A stretch of DNA of 64,000 bases. Origin: Paracoccus saliphilus (GTDB lineage: Bacteria > Pseudomonadota > Alphaproteobacteria > Rhodobacterales > Rhodobacteraceae). The notes below the pieces were generated by a model. It made no database searches. It saw only the letters and a list, made by a program, of their open reading frames with translations, and was not told the origin of the DNA. The position numbers and the translations under genes are program-made. Of the stretch, positions 30,878 through 39,081 are shown in pieces. The stretch spans positions 1-64,000 of the forward strand of contig QKYL01000026.1 of NCBI GenBank assembly GCA_003255745.1, given 5' to 3'. Position 1 is the stretch's first letter; each line of letters opens with the position of its first letter.

Positions 30878-31927
30878 ATGCGGAATGATCCCCTGCCCCC
30901 CTTCCAGACCGAGGCCCCTGCCCCGGAACTGGACTTTCCCCAACTGGCGGCGCTGGTGGCTGATCTGGCGCAGTGCCGCGGGCTGGAACTGCACAGCGGC
31001 CACGGTCGGTCCGCCTGGTGCAAGCTGGTGGACGGCGAGTTCGGCGCGCGGATGGGGCCCCTGGGCAGTATCCTCTATGTCCGCGCCGAAAGCCGCGCCC
31101 GGCTGGAGATGCTGCGCGATGGCTGGACGGCGGATCTGGCGTCATCTTTTCCGGGGCTTGCGCCCGACTGGTCGCGCCTTGACGACGCAGGCGCGCCGCC
31201 GCCGAACTTCAGCCTGGCCCGGCTGACGCGCGTGACGCGGCTGACGCCCGATTTCCTGCGCCTGCGGATCGAGGCACCGGACCTGGACCGCTTTTCCCGG
31301 CAGCTGATCCATTTCCGGCTGATCCTGCAGCCCGACCCGCAGCGGGCGCCGGTCTGGCCCGTGATCGGCGCGCAAGGCCAGACGGTCTGGCCGCGGGGCG
31401 ACGACGCGCTGCACCGCCCGGTCTATACCGTCCGCGCCATCGACGCCGCCGCCGGCTGGATGGAGGCCGACGTCTTTTTGCATCCGGGAGGCAGGGTCGC
31501 CGCCTTTGCCCGCGGTGCCGCCGCAGGCGCGGCCATTGGTCTGACCGGACCCGGCGGCGGGACCATCCCCCATGCAAAGCGCCTGCTGATCGGCGGGGAC
31601 GAAACCGCCTATCCCGCCTTGGCCCGCATCATCGCCGCACAGGACCCGCAGGCTGTCGGCGAATGCCACCTTTTCGGCCGCAGCGCCGATTACCCGATGC
31701 CTGCCCACGGCGGCATCCGCCTTCACCACGCGCCGCAGGGAGAAGCCGCGCTGGCCGCCCGGCTGGCGACCTTTGGCACCGATGCCCGCGCGGTGTGGTT
31801 CGCCACCGAACGATCCGCCCTGGCGCCGCTGAAGGCCGCGCTGAATGCCGGCGCCGCCCCCGGTGCGCCCGATCCTCATCTTGCGGTCTACTGGACCGCC
31901 ACGCGCAAGGAACCCGACCATGACTGA
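30878..31927 (+). CDS. Siderophore-interacting protein with DUF2218-like N-terminus
   Basis: The C-terminal 240 residues are a siderophore-interacting (ViuB/FAD-type) ferric reductase that releases iron from imported siderophore. RLTRVTRLTPDFLRLRIE opens the FAD barrel, RPVYTVRAID is the FAD-binding RxYTxR motif, and LLIGGDETAYPALARII lies in the NAD(P)H part. The first 95 residues (QLAALVADLAQCRGLELHSG, GPLGSILYVRAES) look like a DUF2218 domain, which also exists as a separate gene at 38094. It heads an operon with exbB, two exbD and tonB, overlapping exbB by 8 bases. Confidence 0.88.
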   Translation: MRNDPLPPFQTEAPAPELDFPQLAALVADLAQCRGLELHSGHGRSAWCKLVDGEFGARMGPLGSILYVRAESRARLEMLRDGWTADLASSFPGLAPDWSRLDDAGAPPPNFSLARLTRVTRLTPDFLRLRIEAPDLDRFSRQLIHFRLILQPDPQRAPVWPVIGAQGQTVWPRGDDALHRPVYTVRAIDAAAGWMEADVFLHPGGRVAAFARGAAAGAAIGLTGPGGGTIPHAKRLLIGGDETAYPALARIIAAQDPQAVGECHLFGRSADYPMPAHGGIRLHHAPQGEAALAARLATFGTDARAVWFATERSALAPLKAALNAGAAPGAPDPHLAVYWTATRKEPDHD

Positions 31928-32606
31928 TCTTGGCAACACGCTGGCGGCCCTGCCGCTGTTCGGAATGATCCGCGACGGCGGCTGGACGATGTGGCTGATC
32001 GCGGCCCTGTCGGTCGTTACCCTGGCAGTGGTGCTGTGGAAGGTCTGGTCGCTATGGCGGCTTGGGGTCTGGGGCGGGCGCCATTCGCGCCGGGCCGTCG
32101 AGCTTTGGGCCCAGGGCCGGCGCCGCGAGGCCATCGACCAGGTGCGTGGACGTCCGTCGGCCCGCGCCAGGGTGGCGCAGGCCGCCATCGGCACCTCGCT
32201 AGATCCCCGATTTGATGACCAGGCCGCGCGCGAGGAAACGGCGCGGGTCGCACGTCAGGTTCTTTACCGGTCGCGCGAGGGGCTGCGCGCCCTGGAACTG
32301 ATCGCGACCATCGCGCCGCTGCTGGGCCTTCTGGGTACCGTCCTGGGGATGATCGCGGCCTTCCAGGTGCTGCAAAGTTCGGGCAACCAAGCCGATCCGT
32401 CTGACCTTGCCGGGGGCATCTGGGTGGCGCTGCTGACCACCGCCGCAGGCATGGCGGTGGCCATTCCCGCCGGGGTGGCGCTGTCCTGGTTCGAAAGCAT
32501 TGTCGACCGCCTGCAGGCCGATCTGGAGGATCTGGCGACCCGCGTCTTTGTCACGGCCGAGGATCGTTCCCCCACCCGCGCCCGCCTGATGGAGGCCGCG
32601 GAATGA
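31920..32606 (+). CDS. exbB: ExbB/TolQ-type proton channel protein
   Basis: ExbB forms the inner-membrane motor that uses proton flow to energise TonB. The 228-residue protein has a first helix (MWLIAALSVVTLAVVLWKVW) and the paired helices LELIATIAPLLGLLGTVLGM and GIWVALLTTAAGMAVAIPAG, the MotA/TolQ/ExbB core. Start overlaps the siderophore-interacting gene by 8 bases, and its end overlaps exbD by ATGA. Company of the iron genes favours ExbB over TolQ. Confidence 0.93.
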   Translation: MTDLGNTLAALPLFGMIRDGGWTMWLIAALSVVTLAVVLWKVWSLWRLGVWGGRHSRRAVELWAQGRRREAIDQVRGRPSARARVAQAAIGTSLDPRFDDQAAREETARVARQVLYRSREGLRALELIATIAPLLGLLGTVLGMIAAFQVLQSSGNQADPSDLAGGIWVALLTTAAGMAVAIPAGVALSWFESIVDRLQADLEDLATRVFVTAEDRSPTRARLMEAAE

Positions 32607-33013
32607 GCAGAGGCGCCCGCAGCCAGGGCAGCTTTGACCTGGGCCCGCCGCGCCATCCCCGGCGGATGTCGCTGACGCCAATGATCGACGTGGTCTTTTT
32701 GCTGCTGATCTTCTTCATGCTGGCGTCGCGCTTCGGGATCGACGCGGTTCTGCCCATCGCCGGGGGCGCCGAGGGGGCCGGCAGCGAATGGCAGGGCGCG
32801 CCGCGGCTGGTCGACGTGACGCCCGACAGGGTCCTGGTGAACGGTCAGCCGGCGGCCGAGGCGCAGCTGGCCACGCAGGTGGCGCAGCTTCTGCCCGAAC
32901 CCGGCGCCGCCGTGATCCTGCGCCCGCGTGACGACGCGCCGCTGCAGCGGCTTGTCACCGTCATGGACCTGCTGCGCGACGGCGGCGTCACCAACCTCAT
33001 CCTGATCGAATAG
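32603..33013 (+). CDS. exbD: ExbD/TolR-type protein, first copy
   Basis: ExbD works with ExbB in the proton-driven TonB motor. The 136-residue protein has MSLTPMIDVVFLLLIFFMLA, in which the membrane Asp is essential for proton passage, and a periplasmic domain ending LQRLVTVMDLLRDGGVTNLILIE. A basic N-terminal stretch lies before the helix. It is ATGA-coupled to exbB and four bases ahead of a second exbD. Confidence 0.93.
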   Translation: MSRGARSQGSFDLGPPRHPRRMSLTPMIDVVFLLLIFFMLASRFGIDAVLPIAGGAEGAGSEWQGAPRLVDVTPDRVLVNGQPAAEAQLATQVAQLLPEPGAAVILRPRDDAPLQRLVTVMDLLRDGGVTNLILIE

Positions 33014-33017
33014 GCCC

Positions 33018-33398
33018 ATGCGCATCGATATGCCCCCCCGCAAGCCCCGCGGCGAATCGATCATCCCGATGATCAACGTCGTCTTCCTGCTGCTGATCTT
33101 CTTTCTGCTGACGGCGCAGATCGCGCCGCCGACCCCTTTTCCGCTGACACCCCCCGACAGCCGCTCGGACATTCCCGCCGCCGCGCGGGACGTGCTTTAC
33201 ATCTCGGCCAAAGGCGAGCTGGCGTGGAACGATGCGCGGGGCGCGGCGGTCTGGGACCTGATCGCCGCGCGACAGGACGCCGGTCCGGTCGAGATCCGGG
33301 CCGATGCCGCCACCCCGGCCGCGGGGCTGGCGGGCCATCTGAAACGCTTGCGCCAGGTTTCGGACGCGGGCGCGCAGCTTGTCGTCAGCGGGGGCTGA
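33018..33398 (+). CDS. ExbD/TolR-type protein, second copy
   Basis: A second ExbD-like protein of 126 residues, with GESIIPMINVVFLLLIFFLL. The membrane aspartate found in the first copy is asparagine here (MINVVF in place of MIDVVF), so this copy may not carry protons itself and could have a structural role in the motor. The periplasmic part ends GHLKRLRQVSDAGAQLVVSG. It lies between exbD and tonB, with only four bases to each neighbour. Two exbD genes with one exbB occur in some TonB systems. Confidence 0.9.
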   Translation: MRIDMPPRKPRGESIIPMINVVFLLLIFFLLTAQIAPPTPFPLTPPDSRSDIPAAARDVLYISAKGELAWNDARGAAVWDLIAARQDAGPVEIRADAATPAAGLAGHLKRLRQVSDAGAQLVVSGG

Positions 33399-33402
33399 TC
33401 CG

Positions 33403-34302
33403 ATGATGACGCGACGCACGCTGGAAACCGCCGGCTTTTTCACGATCGCGGCTGCGCTGCATGTTTCCGCGGCGGCGATCCTGCTGCCCGACCAGGTCCA
33501 GAAGGGCGCGGTTGCCGACGCACCTCCCGCGGCTCTGGCCGCGGGGGGCGAGGAAATCCGGTCGATGGTGTCCGATTGGGAAACCCCGCCCCAGGTGCAG
33601 GACATCGCCACGCTGGCCGAACCCCAGCCGATGCCCGACCCGCAGCCGCAGCCGCAGCCGCAGCCCGACGATCTGCCGCAGGTCGCGCCGGCCCCGCAGC
33701 CGCAGATGGCTGCGCCCGAACCGGAGCTTGCTCGCCCCAACCTGCCCGCGCCGCCGCCGCCCCGGATTGAGCTTGCGCAGCTGGACCTGCCCGACCTGCA
33801 GGAGTTCACTCCGCCGCAGATCGAGACAGAGCCCGCGCTGACGCTGCAGGCCTCAGCCCGTCCCGACCCCCGGCCCGAGCGGCGCCAGCCCGAGGCGCAG
33901 CGCCAGGCGGCCCCCGCCGCGGCCAAGCCCGCCGCGGCTCCAGCCGCGCAGCGTGCCGGACAGGGCGGCCAGGCGCAGGCCAGCCGTCCAAGCGGCGGCA
34001 GCGGAGGTGCCAGCGCCGCCACCCGCGCCAGCGCCCTGGCGCAATGGAGCGCACAGATCCAGAGCTGCTTTGCCCGCCAGTTGTCGCGCGTCTCGGGCGG
34101 TCGCGGGGGGCGGGTCGCGGTGAACATCTCGATCGGGCGCAACGGAGGCGTGCAGGGGGCGGCGCTGGCGGGCGGCACGGGGAATACGCGGACGGATGCG
34201 CAAATCCTGCGCAGCATCCAGCGCGTGCGCAGCTGTCCTGCCGCGCCGGCGGCCCTGACCGATCCCAGCTACACCTTCCAGCAGCCCTTCACGATCCGCT
34301 AG
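33403..34302 (+). CDS. tonB: TonB-family energy transducer
   Basis: TonB passes energy from ExbBD to outer-membrane receptors. The 299-residue protein has an N-terminal membrane anchor (TAGFFTIAAALHVSAAAIL) and a long proline-rich periplasmic spacer with PQPQPQPQPD near residue 82 and many PAP/PQP repeats. A second, alanine- and glutamine-rich region follows. The C-terminal domain begins near RASALAQWSAQIQSCFARQL and ends LTDPSYTFQQPFTI. The C-terminus resembles TolA/TonB types in alphaproteobacteria. The start is the first of two adjacent ATGs four bases after exbD. It converges on the ABC importer genes. Confidence 0.88.
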   Translation: MMTRRTLETAGFFTIAAALHVSAAAILLPDQVQKGAVADAPPAALAAGGEEIRSMVSDWETPPQVQDIATLAEPQPMPDPQPQPQPQPDDLPQVAPAPQPQMAAPEPELARPNLPAPPPPRIELAQLDLPDLQEFTPPQIETEPALTLQASARPDPRPERRQPEAQRQAAPAAAKPAAAPAAQRAGQGGQAQASRPSGGSGGASAATRASALAQWSAQIQSCFARQLSRVSGGRGGRVAVNISIGRNGGVQGAALAGGTGNTRTDAQILRSIQRVRSCPAAPAALTDPSYTFQQPFTIR

Positions 34303-34341
34303 GCAGGGCCGAGGCAGAGGCCCTTTGGCCCCGCCGCGACA

Positions 34342-35100
34342 TCAGACATGGTGCAGGACCAGCGGCCGTCCCTGATGCTGCCCGACGCTGATCGGCACGT
34401 CGTAAAGATCCGACAGCAGCGCCTCGGTCAGCACCTCGCCCGCCGGACCCTCGGCCACCACGCGGCCTGCCTTCATGGCGATGACGTGGTCCGCCCAGGC
34501 CGCGGCATAGTTGATCTCGTGGACGACCATTGCCACGCTGCGGCCGCCCTGATCCACCAGTGACCGCAGGCGACGCATCAGGCCGCGGGCATGGGCCATG
34601 TCCAGGTTGTTCAGCGGCTCATCCAGCAGCAGCCAATCGGTGTCCTGCGCCCAGGCCATCGCGATATGGGCGCGCTGCGCCTGGCCGCCCGACACCTCGT
34701 CCAGAAAGCGCGCGGCCAGCGGGGTCAGGGCAAAAGCCTGCAGCGCCTCATCAACCTTCGCGCGGTCGGCTGGTCCGGGGCGGCCCTTGTGATGCGGCCA
34801 ACGGCCAAAGGCCACCAGTTCCGACAGGCGCAGGCGGCTGGCGATGGCGGTCTGCTGGCCCAGGATCGCCATCACCAGGGCCAGCCGGTCGGTCGGGGTG
34901 GTCGCCACATCGTGACCGGCCACGGTGATCCTGCCCTGTTGCAGCGGTTCCAACCGGCCGATCAGGCGCAGCAGCGTGGATTTTCCCGCGCCGTTCGGGC
35001 CGATCAGCGCCGTCAGCCGGCCCTTGGGCAGGGTCGTGGTGATGCCGTGCAGGATCGCGGTTCCGCCGATCGCATGGCCGACCTGGTCGATCTGGATCAT
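34342..35100 (-). CDS. Iron-siderophore ABC transporter ATP-binding protein
   Basis: A FepC/FhuC-type ATPase of 252 residues that powers the siderophore importer. Walker A is LIGPNGAGKSTLLRLIG near residue 36, the Q-loop is at LGQQTAIAS, the signature is DEVSGGQAQRAHIAMAWAQ near 140, and Walker B is WLLLDEPLNNLDMAHARGL with the switch histidine in AMVVHEINYA. The ATG at 35100 overlaps the upstream permease stop. It is the last gene of the four-gene importer operon. Confidence 0.94.
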   Translation of the reverse strand: MIQIDQVGHAIGGTAILHGITTTLPKGRLTALIGPNGAGKSTLLRLIGRLEPLQQGRITVAGHDVATTPTDRLALVMAILGQQTAIASRLRLSELVAFGRWPHHKGRPGPADRAKVDEALQAFALTPLAARFLDEVSGGQAQRAHIAMAWAQDTDWLLLDEPLNNLDMAHARGLMRRLRSLVDQGGRSVAMVVHEINYAAAWADHVIAMKAGRVVAEGPAGEVLTEALLSDLYDVPISVGQHQGRPLVLHHV

Positions 35101-36053
35101 CGGATGCGTCCTCTCAGCAGCAAATACAGGAAGAACAGTCCGCCGGCGAACTCGACAACGACGGACAGGGTCGCGGCTTGGCCCAGCTGGCGTTCGAACA
35201 GCCACTGCCCGCCCACCAGCAGGATTGCCCCCAGCAGCCCCGCCGCCGGCAAAAGCACGGCATGGGCCGACCTGCGCATCAGCCCATGCGCCAGCCCGGC
35301 CACGATCAGGCCGAAGAAGGCCACCGGCCCCACCAGCGCCGTCGAGACGGAAACCAGCACCGCCACAAGGCCCAGCACCCCCAGCACGACAGCTTGGTGA
35401 CGCAGGCCAAGCGACACCGCCGCATCGCGCCCAAGCGCCAGCACGTCCAGCTGCGCCGACAGCCGCAGCGCCGCCGCCACCGCGGCAGCGGCCACCACCG
35501 CCGCGATCGGCAGCAGGGTCACGTCGACCCGGTTGAAGCTGGCAAAGCTGACCGCCTGCACGACCGAAAATTCGTTGGGGTCCAGCACCCGGCCCAGAAA
35601 GCCCGACAGGGACCGGAACAGCACGCCCAGGATGACGCCGGTCAGGATCATCCGCGGCACATCGCGCCCCCCGCGCAGCAGCAGCGTCCCGAACAGCAGC
35701 GCGGCCAGCACGCTCATGACGCCGATCTCGGCCAGGAACTTGGTTGCTGCGGTAAGACCCACATAACCAGCCCCGCCCAAGCCCATGACCAGCAGCGTCT
35801 GCAGCAGGACATAAAGCGCGTCGAACCCCATGATCGAGGGCGTCAGCACCCGGTTCGCGGCCACGGTCTGAAACAGGATCGTCGCCACGCCGATCGAGAC
35901 GGCGACAATCACCAGCGCTGCCAGTTTGCCAGCCCGCAGCCCGATGATGAAGCCGCGATTGCCGCCGCCCAGGCCCTGCCACATCCACAGCGCCGACAGC
36001 CCGGCAAGGATCGCCGCCAGCCCGGCCAGCATCAGGGTGGCGCGCCTATCCAT
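35097..36053 (-). CDS. Iron-siderophore ABC transporter permease
   Basis: A FecCD-family inner-membrane permease of 318 residues with about eight to ten helices, starting TLMLAGLAAILAGLSALWMW. It has the family segments AVSLGLRHQAVVLGVLGLVA near residue 205 and GLIVAGLAHGLMRRSAHAVL near 245, which form the coupling loop that meets the ATPase. It pairs with the second permease immediately upstream (8-base overlap), giving a heterodimeric channel as in FepDG or FatCD systems. Confidence 0.93.
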   Translation of the reverse strand: MDRRATLMLAGLAAILAGLSALWMWQGLGGGNRGFIIGLRAGKLAALVIVAVSIGVATILFQTVAANRVLTPSIMGFDALYVLLQTLLVMGLGGAGYVGLTAATKFLAEIGVMSVLAALLFGTLLLRGGRDVPRMILTGVILGVLFRSLSGFLGRVLDPNEFSVVQAVSFASFNRVDVTLLPIAAVVAAAAVAAALRLSAQLDVLALGRDAAVSLGLRHQAVVLGVLGLVAVLVSVSTALVGPVAFFGLIVAGLAHGLMRRSAHAVLLPAAGLLGAILLVGGQWLFERQLGQAATLSVVVEFAGGLFFLYLLLRGRIR

Positions 36054-36999
36054 GCGCGGGCCGGCGGTGCAGCAGCCACAGGAACAGCGCGGCGCCGATG
36101 ATCCCCAGGATCAGGCCGGCCGGCAGCTCGTAGGGGCGGATGACCAGCCGTCCGACCAGATCGCAGGCCAGGACCAGCACCGCCCCCGCCAGCGCCACCA
36201 CCGGCAGCGAGGCGCGCAGGTTGTCGCCCATGATCCGTGCCACCAGGTTCGGCACCACCAGCCCGACAAAGGGGATCATGCCCACGGTGGTCACGACCAT
36301 CGCTGTCACCACCGACACCACCGCCAGCCCCAGCCGCATCACCGCCGCCGTGGAGAGGCCCAGCCCCGTCGCCACCTGATCGCCCAGGCCCAGGATCGCG
36401 AAACGGTCGGCCGAGAACCAGGCCAGCCCGGCCGCCCCCGCCGCGATCCACAAAAGCTCGTATCGCCCGGCGATGATGCCCGAAAATTCGCCGCTGAACA
36501 GCCAGGTGCCCACGTATTGCATCAGGTCGGTCTGCCAGCCGATGAAGGTCACGACCGACCCCAGCACGCCCGACAGGACCAGCCCCGCGATCGGGACCAG
36601 CATCACCTCGCGCACGGGCAGACGGCGGATGACGGCCAGGAACAGTGCCGTGGTGGTCATGGCGGCCAAGCTGGCCGCGACCATGCGCAGCCACAGCGGG
36701 CTTTCAGGCCACAGGATGGTAACGGCCAGCAGGCCCAACGCCGCGCCCTCGGCTGTGCCCGACGTGTCGGGGCCGACAAAGCGGTTGCGGACCAGCGCCT
36801 GGATCAGCACGCCCGCCACCGACAGCGCCGCCCCGGTCAGCGCCACGGCCAGCGTGCGCGGCACCCGCGATTCCAGCAGCACCAGCAGCGCCTGCGGATC
36901 ACGGAAGATGCCGCGCAGGTCGACCTGCGCGGCGCCGACGGTCAGGCTGGCCAGCATCAGCGCCAGAAGCGCCGATGACAGGGCGGGCAAGGGGCGCAT
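36046..36999 (-). CDS. Iron-siderophore ABC transporter permease
   Basis: A second FecCD-family permease of 317 residues. Family features include LLESRVPRTLAVALTGAALS near residue 40, LVRNRFVGPDTSGTAEGAAL near 68 and the C-terminal IPFVGLVVPNLVARIMGDN coupling helix near 245. The start at 36999 is the ATG sharing one base with the stop of the binding-protein gene; the open frame further upstream is a shadow. Together with the next permease it should make the substrate channel. Confidence 0.94.
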   Translation of the reverse strand: MRPLPALSSALLALMLASLTVGAAQVDLRGIFRDPQALLVLLESRVPRTLAVALTGAALSVAGVLIQALVRNRFVGPDTSGTAEGAALGLLAVTILWPESPLWLRMVAASLAAMTTTALFLAVIRRLPVREVMLVPIAGLVLSGVLGSVVTFIGWQTDLMQYVGTWLFSGEFSGIIAGRYELLWIAAGAAGLAWFSADRFAILGLGDQVATGLGLSTAAVMRLGLAVVSVVTAMVVTTVGMIPFVGLVVPNLVARIMGDNLRASLPVVALAGAVLVLACDLVGRLVIRPYELPAGLILGIIGAALFLWLLHRRPAHG

Positions 37000-37904
37000 C
37001 AGATGGCGGGGGCTTGGGACAGCGCCTTGGTCAGCTGGTCCATCAACGTGGTCATCGCGCCATAGCCACCGGCCGAAATATAGGCCGCGGCCGGGTCCAG
37101 ATAGATCACCTGGCCCTTTTGCCAAGCCGTCGTGCCCTCGATCAGGCGTGAGCGCAGCGTGGCCTCGGCGCCCTGCCCGTCCTCGCCAATGGCCGCGCCG
37201 CGATCAACGACCAGCAGCCAGTCGGGATTGGCCTCGGCAATGAATTCATGGCTGATGCCCTGGCCATGGGTGGCTTGGTCCAGCCCTTCGACAGCCTCGG
37301 CCAAGCCCGTGGCCCCGAAGATCCAGCCAAAGCGCGAATCCTTTCCATAGGCCGACATCTTGGGCCCGTTGGTCAGCACGATCAGCGCCGTTCCCTGCCC
37401 GTCGGCCGCCGCGCGCAGAGCCGCCAGCTTGCTGTCCAGTTCAGCTTTCAGGATCTCGGCTTCGGCCTCCTTGCCGAACAACGTGCCATAGGCCTCGATC
37501 CGGGCCGGGGCGTCTGCCAGCAGGTCGGTGCCAAACGTCATGTCGATGGCCGGCGCAACCTGGCCAACCGCCTGAAGCTGCGGGGCGGAACGGCCGCCCA
37601 CGATCACCAGGTCGGGTCCCAGGTTGGCCAGCGCCTCCAGGTCCGGCTCGAACAGCGTGCCGACATGGGCGACATCGGCCACCGCATCACGCAGGGCCGG
37701 CACCATGACATTGTTGATCGTGCCCGCCGGTGTCACACCAAGCGCGGTCAGCGTGTCCAGCGCCGCCATGTCGTAAACCGCAACCGCCTGTGGGGCTGAC
37801 TGCAGGGCAACGGGTCCCTGAGCGGTGCCGATCGTGACCTCCCCGGCCCAGGCAGGGGACCAGATAGCGGCGGCCAGCAGGCCGGACAGCGCAATGCGGC
37901 GCAT
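36999..37904 (-). CDS. Siderophore ABC transporter substrate-binding protein
   Basis: The 301-residue periplasmic protein binds an iron siderophore and delivers it to the permeases. It has a signal peptide (IALSGLLAAAIWSPAWAG), AVYDMAALDTLTALGVTPAG, GTLFEPDLEALANLGPDLVI as in FatB/CeuE/VctP-like proteins, and a C-terminal GAMTTLMDQLTKAL. The siderophore class cannot be fixed, but this subgroup often binds catecholates. It is first in its operon. An inverted repeat lies about 100 bases upstream, between it and the DUF2218 gene. Confidence 0.92.
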   Translation of the reverse strand: MRRIALSGLLAAAIWSPAWAGEVTIGTAQGPVALQSAPQAVAVYDMAALDTLTALGVTPAGTINNVMVPALRDAVADVAHVGTLFEPDLEALANLGPDLVIVGGRSAPQLQAVGQVAPAIDMTFGTDLLADAPARIEAYGTLFGKEAEAEILKAELDSKLAALRAAADGQGTALIVLTNGPKMSAYGKDSRFGWIFGATGLAEAVEGLDQATHGQGISHEFIAEANPDWLLVVDRGAAIGEDGQGAEATLRSRLIEGTTAWQKGQVIYLDPAAAYISAGGYGAMTTLMDQLTKALSQAPAI

Positions 37905-38003
37905 GGCAGATCCTTTCCGTGTGACAACCGGGTTCGCGGACCGACCCCGTCATTCAGCGGGGCATAACGCGAGGCCAAGGGGAGGTAAAGAATGGCCATG
38001 TGT

Positions 38004-38038
38004 TTTTGTCAGAATATCCTGCCTATTTGTTGACAAAA
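38004..38038. promoter_or_regulatory. Inverted repeat between the siderophore importer and DUF2218 gene
   Basis: TTTTGTCA at 38004-38011 and TGACAAAA at 38031-38038 form a perfect 8-bp inverted repeat 19 bases apart, in an AT-rich island between two divergent iron-linked genes. It is a good place for an iron-responsive repressor or activator such as a Fur, Irr, RirA or IscR type regulator. The TTGACA at 38030-38035 could also act as a -35 for the + strand gene. The regulator itself is not identified. Confidence 0.45.
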
Positions 38039-38093
38039 TAACTTTGCCATTTTAGCCGAAGTGTTCCTCCCGCCGTGACAAGGACAGATCCCC

Positions 38094-38381
38094 ATGCAGA
38101 TGACTGCCGATTTCCCCACCGAGCGCGCCTCCGGCCTGCTGGCCACCCTTTCAAAGCACTTCGCCCACAAGATCGACGTGACGACCGAAGATGACCACGC
38201 GAACCTGCATTTCGAAATGGGCGTGGCCCGGATTGCCGTTGCGCCGCAGGGCCTGCATCTGGTGCTGGACGCATCCAATCCCGATGGGATGGAACAGCTG
38301 CGCGACGTCGTCGAAAGCCATCTGCTGCGCTTTGCTCATCGCGAGGATCCCGCCCCGCTAGCCTGGTCCCAGGCCGCCTGA
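38094..38381 (+). CDS. DUF2218 domain protein
   Basis: A 95-residue single-domain protein with the family pattern LLATLSKHFAHKIDVTTED near residue 17, LHFEMGVARIAVAPQGLHLV and the end VVESHLLRFAHREDP. DUF2218 proteins are often encoded near siderophore uptake and siderophore-interacting proteins, and a related domain is fused to such a protein at 30878 in this window. A role in iron release or siderophore handling is inferred, not known. It is divergent from the importer operon across the inverted repeat and seems to be monocistronic. Confidence 0.88.
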   Translation: MQMTADFPTERASGLLATLSKHFAHKIDVTTEDDHANLHFEMGVARIAVAPQGLHLVLDASNPDGMEQLRDVVESHLLRFAHREDPAPLAWSQAA

Positions 38382-38384
38382 ACC

Positions 38385-38963
38385 CTACAGCTGGTTCAGC
38401 GCAACCCCCGGCAGCTCCGCGGCATCCAAAAGGCGCGGCCGGGCGTCATGGGGGCACCAGTCCAGCAGCCAGTCTCCCAGCAACCCACGCTTGTTCTTGA
38501 CCAGGGTCCATCGCTGCGTGGCCATGCCGCGCTGCGGGGCGGGCACCGGCGCGCAATGCCAGCGGCTTTCGGTCGCGTTCGATCCTGCCCCTTCGCGGAT
38601 CAGCATCAGCCCGGTTGTGCCCCCGGACTCGGCCGCCAGCTGCAGGCGGCGCCCGGCGGTCAGGGACAGGGGCCGTTCCGGCTCGGCCAGCACGAAGCCA
38701 GCGGGGGCGGCGCGGAGGGTTTCTTCGGCCGACCACAGAAGGTCGGTTTCCGACCGGGTGCGGACCAGATGCAACCGGCCCGGAAGACCTTTGGGCAAGC
38801 CGCCCGGATAGGGCGTCCAGCGGCTGCGGACAGGCCTGATCCAGAAGACCGGCCCCCCGTGGCGGGCCGCTTGAAAGATCGCAAAGACATGACGGCCTTG
38901 GCCCTGGGCCTCGTGGATACGGGCCGGGATCAGCCGGAACGGGTCGGTGTCGTCGGGGTCCAT
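38385..38963 (-). CDS. ImuA-like protein (SulA/RecA-related), orphan
   Basis: The 192-residue protein resembles ImuA of the ImuA-ImuB-DnaE2 mutagenesis cassette. The matching pieces are LHLVRTRSETDLLWSAEETL near residue 75, LTAGRRLQLAAESGGTTGLM near 112 and the C-terminal RWTLVKNKRGLLGDWLLDW. No Walker A is visible, as usual for ImuA. AAAGGAGGT close to the ATG at 38963 fixes the start well. ImuB and DnaE2, its usual partners, are absent from the window. The stop is three bases from the convergent DUF2218 stop. A DNA-damage role is family inference. Confidence 0.6.
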   Translation of the reverse strand: MDPDDTDPFRLIPARIHEAQGQGRHVFAIFQAARHGGPVFWIRPVRSRWTPYPGGLPKGLPGRLHLVRTRSETDLLWSAEETLRAAPAGFVLAEPERPLSLTAGRRLQLAAESGGTTGLMLIREGAGSNATESRWHCAPVPAPQRGMATQRWTLVKNKRGLLGDWLLDWCPHDARPRLLDAAELPGVALNQL

Positions 38964-39081
38964 CGCACCTCCTTTCACCGTGAACAATACAGGAACATGG
39001 CTTTGGCGCAAACGGGGATGCCGCGCGTCGGGGCTTTTCATTTCCCGGCCAGTCGCGTTGGGTGCGGCCCAAGGAGATGCG

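Noticed and set aside
32603..33398. Two exbD frames read as one gene split by a frameshift
   Set aside because: Each has its own start, complete membrane helix and periplasmic domain. They are tandem paralogues.
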